The translations under genes were made by a program, and so were the position numbers. Below the pieces are notes generated by a model. It was not told where the DNA came from, searched no databases, and worked only from the letters and a program-made list of their open reading frames with translations. From NCBI RefSeq assembly GCF_018070465.1, contig NZ_JAGPXT010000017.1:1-64000 (forward strand): a DNA stretch of 64,000 nt, in the 5' to 3' direction. The stretch is from Micromonospora sp. C95. Its GTDB lineage: Bacteria > Actinomycetota > Actinomycetes > Mycobacteriales > Micromonosporaceae. Positions 61,751-64,000 of this stretch are shown here, one piece after another. Positions within the stretch are counted from its first letter, which is position 1. The number at the start of each line of letters is the position of its first letter.

Positions 61751-62767
61751 GTGACGGATCCGCAGCTGATCGACGCGCTGGCGGAGGAGTCGGCCGAGCA
61801 GGATGTGCCCGGGTTCCGCAAGAAGCGCAACCTGTGTCGGGAACTGCTGCTCGGCGGCGGCACCGGCATCTACCACCTCGCGCACTACACCGGCGGGGTG
61901 CTCGACTTCTCGCTGGACATCCTGAATCATGCGGCGACGCCGGCCGCACTCGACGGTGCCGAGCCTGCGCAGCGCCGCGAGGCGCACCGCCGGGCGGGTG
62001 CCCAACTCGTCTACCGGGCGGCCGACCTCAGCCGGCGGGTGTGGGAGCTGCAGTGTGGCGGGCTGGTCCGGCTGGCCGTCCAGACCCGGGCCGATCTCGT
62101 CTTCTGCAACGCGGTGGCCGGTGGCGAACATGTGGTGGGATTCGGGGCCCTTCCGTCGGCCGGCACCGAGACGGTCGCCGACCCGTCCCGGGCGAGCGGA
62201 ATCGACCGGGCGGCGGCCCAACTCGCCACCGCGCTGCGTCAACTGGTACGGCTGCCCTCGCAGAACCCGGGCGGCTGGCTGACCGCCGGTGACGCCCAGG
62301 TGCCGGTCTCGGCGTCGGCCGCCGACTTCATGGCGTACGTGGTCGGGTCGCCGGAGCCCGGCGGTCTGCTCAGCAGCGCGCTGCGGCCGGCCGGGCTGCA
62401 CTATCTCAGCCACCACCGGGCGGGGGAGCAGACCGCCGCCGCCGACATCCTGCGGCACCCGGACCTGGAGTCATTCTTCAGCCGTGGGGTCACCGTCGCC
62501 GGTCGGCGGGCCCGCTACGAACGTCTGGCCGGTGACCTGTCACTCCTGGCTATGCAGGTCAGTCGGGACCTACGCCGTACCGTGGCCGGGCAGGCCGAAC
62601 GTCTGGTGCTCGACCTGGAGATCGGTGCCGTCTTCTACTATCTGCTCGCGCCGGACGAGTACCTCTTCGGCGTCGCGCTCGACCAGGACTGGGTCACCCA
62701 GGCAGATCTCGACATGTCGGCGGTGGGCCGGCAGCTGGCGCGGTCGGACGTGCGAACCGGCACGTGA
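61751..62767 (+). CDS. FxSxx-linked protein of unknown function
   Basis: Encodes 338 residues from GTG 61751, 11 bp after fxsT. The N-terminus (LAEESAEQDVPGFRKKRNLCRELLLGGGTGIYHLAHYTGGVLDF) and the rest are alpha-helical, with Cys residues at CREL, QCGGLV and FCNAV. I recognise no family. Tight spacing after fxsT suggests it belongs to the RiPP/conflict operon. Confidence 0.6.
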   Translation: MTDPQLIDALAEESAEQDVPGFRKKRNLCRELLLGGGTGIYHLAHYTGGVLDFSLDILNHAATPAALDGAEPAQRREAHRRAGAQLVYRAADLSRRVWELQCGGLVRLAVQTRADLVFCNAVAGGEHVVGFGALPSAGTETVADPSRASGIDRAAAQLATALRQLVRLPSQNPGGWLTAGDAQVPVSASAADFMAYVVGSPEPGGLLSSALRPAGLHYLSHHRAGEQTAAADILRHPDLESFFSRGVTVAGRRARYERLAGDLSLLAMQVSRDLRRTVAGQAERLVLDLEIGAVFYYLLAPDEYLFGVALDQDWVTQADLDMSAVGRQLARSDVRTGT

Positions 62768-62779
62768 GCCGGGGGGCTC
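62766..62779 (+). terminator. short terminator hairpin
   Basis: GAGCC-GGGG-GGCTC overlaps the stop codon at 62765-62767 and separates this gene from the convergent partial gene. Confidence 0.4.
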
Positions 62780-62798
62780 GCGACGGGTGCAGGTGACC

Positions 62799-64000
62799 TC
62801 AGGCGTTCACCAGCAGCCGCCGCACCCGAGCGCTCAGCCCATCGAACACCGACCGTGCCTCCGACCAGCTGCGCGAGCGCTCCGGCGGCTCGGTCGGGCC
62901 GCCGTCACCCGGAACGGCCAGGTCACCGAGCACGTCCAGCTGGAACAGCGGTAGGTACTCGGCGATGCCGTCGTAGGTCTCGCAGAGCTGGTCCAACCGG
63001 TCCAGATCCCCCGGACGAGGGGCCCGACGGTGTCCCTCGTACCACCTCTCGACGCCGTCGCGGAACGCCTCGATCAGCCGTCGCAGCACCATCGAGGTGC
63101 CCAACGCCCGCTGCACGTCCCGGGAGCGCAGGCCCGAGCGCAGCAGCGCGGCGTTCTCGACCGCCCGCCGGATCTCGATGCCCGCCGGGGCGAACGCCTC
63201 GCGTAGGTGGCGGTCGAAGCCGGTGAGCTGGTCGAGCGCCGCGATGGCGTCGACGAAGAGCCGGGCGACCGGGCCGGGCAGCGTCCTGGTAGCGACATCC
63301 GGTCGGGTTGGCGGATGCTCCCGCTGCGCCGGACTCCGCAGATCGTGGCGCAGGTCGTCCCGAATCTCGTCCAACTGGTACGACAACCGCTCGATGGATC
63401 GTTGGGCGTTCGTCTGCTGGCGCTGGATGCGCTCGACCCGGGTCCGCACCGAGGTCAGCGCGTCCGCGCCGAGCGCCTGCTCAAGCCGGCGCAGGGAGGC
63501 CTTCACGCTGCCCGACAGATCCTCCGGAAAGGACTGCGGTTCGTAGACGATCGGCTCCACGCTGAACGTCTCGGTGAGGTCGGCGGCGAACTCCGCCGGC
63601 AGGTGCCCGACGACGACCAGGATGACCTCGCTGTCCGGCACCGCCGCCCGGATCGCCACCACCCGGCGGTTGAGGGCGTCGACCTCCTCGGACTTGAGCA
63701 CCGACTCGGTGAGCAGCACGCAGCAGCCGGCGTTCTGTTCCTCGAGCGGAACCCAGAAGTCGACCGGCAGGTCCCGTAGCGAACCCACCAGGTGGTCCCG
63801 CTGGTACGACCAGCCGTCCTGGGTCAGCACCCGCCGTACGTCGGCGGCCACATCCTGCCGGCTGGCCAGGTCGAACTGAACCCGTACCGCCTCCCGGACC
63901 ATCAGGTGGGTGACCGGCGTGTCGGCCTGGGCCGCCCGCTGGTACAGGTGGTAGCACAGCCGGATCAACCGGCGGGGCACCCCGTCGGTCAGGTTTGTGA
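62799..64000 (-). CDS. partial ATPase/coiled-coil protein, extends off window
   Basis: The visible 3' part encodes about 400 residues; upstream codons at 63981-64000 stay in frame (TNLTDGVPRRLI), so the gene continues beyond the edge. The segment GVPRRLIRLCYHLYQRA resembles the winged-helix end of a STAND or AAA+ ATPase. An alpha/beta domain (VDFWVPLEEQNAGCCVLLTESV, SEVILVVVGHLPAEF) and a coiled coil (TSVRTRVERIQRQQTNAQRSIERLSYQLDEIRDDLRHD) follow, with helical repeats to the end. The protein is not named. Confidence 0.6.
   Translation of the reverse strand, partial: TNLTDGVPRRLIRLCYHLYQRAAQADTPVTHLMVREAVRVQFDLASRQDVAADVRRVLTQDGWSYQRDHLVGSLRDLPVDFWVPLEEQNAGCCVLLTESVLKSEEVDALNRRVVAIRAAVPDSEVILVVVGHLPAEFAADLTETFSVEPIVYEPQSFPEDLSGSVKASLRRLEQALGADALTSVRTRVERIQRQQTNAQRSIERLSYQLDEIRDDLRHDLRSPAQREHPPTRPDVATRTLPGPVARLFVDAIAALDQLTGFDRHLREAFAPAGIEIRRAVENAALLRSGLRSRDVQRALGTSMVLRRLIEAFRDGVERWYEGHRRAPRPGDLDRLDQLCETYDGIAEYLPLFQLDVLGDLAVPGDGGPTEPPERSRSWSEARSVFDGLSARVRRLLVNA

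Noticed and set aside
1..64000. Prophage, transposon, tRNA or rRNA features
   Set aside because: No integrase, transposase, phage structural genes, tRNA-like cloverleaf or rRNA-like sequence could be supported; the only mobile-like structure is the repeat at 19519-19631.

Overview
The window is about 70% G+C with strong third-position GC bias. GTG and some TTG starts, TGA-overlap coupling, several probable leaderless genes and an XRE/DUF397 pair are also present. Together these point to a filamentous actinomycete, most likely a Micromonosporaceae member close to Micromonospora. No rRNA, tRNA, CRISPR array, intact insertion sequence or phage module was seen.

Layout. (1) 0-7 kb is a patchy accessory stretch: an orphan conserved protein, a MoaF-like/SnoaL-like/MarR operon, a small membrane protein, a moderate-GC quinone oxidoreductase whose 3' end overlaps a convergent MFS exporter, and an HTH gene flanked by two copies of one operator. 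(2) 7-24 kb is metabolic and secreted: an M14 metallocarboxypeptidase, a HEAT-repeat/MerR pair with a MerR-type promoter, an IclR-controlled divergent catabolic locus (amidohydrolase, CoA-transferase, citryl-CoA-lyase-like protein, LigB/LigA extradiol dioxygenase, oxidoreductase), pyridoxal kinase, and a secreted sugar dehydrogenase with a Tat-exported isomerase-like protein. (3) 24-37 kb is a defence island: a TIGR04141/DUF6119-type protein, a solitary N6-methylase with an unusual HPPF motif, a type I restriction system (hsdM-hsdS-hsdR), and a Ser/Thr kinase directly after hsdR.

(4) 37-43.5 kb holds a 2064-residue protein with trypsin, NB-ARC, about 24 near-identical 42-residue TPRs and a DUF3710-like C-terminus. 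A small trypco2-type gene sits 3 bp upstream. This looks like a STAND-type conflict system with an unusual terminal domain. (5) 43.6-54 kb carries the XRE/DUF397 pair, a coupled operon of three tiny genes, an EcsC-like protein, a large SF1 helicase with a nuclease-like tail, a Tat-exported serpin, and a small MerR regulon (FMN reductase, MerR, erythromycin-esterase-like) with matching operators.

(6) 54-64 kb is an FxSxx-type RiPP locus. It has a 60-residue precursor, a radical SAM/SPASM maturase, a separate HEXXH protein with an intact HEIQH, a TIR/deoxyribosyltransferase-like protein, a 1300-residue FxsT-like NB-ARC/TPR protein, an unknown companion, and a truncated ATPase-like gene at the right edge. 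The precursor core reads W-N-S-A-I and carries a four-residue acidic extension instead of ending at FxSxx. Regions 4 and 6 both pair NB-ARC/TPR proteins with small partners and are the most promising parts of the window.
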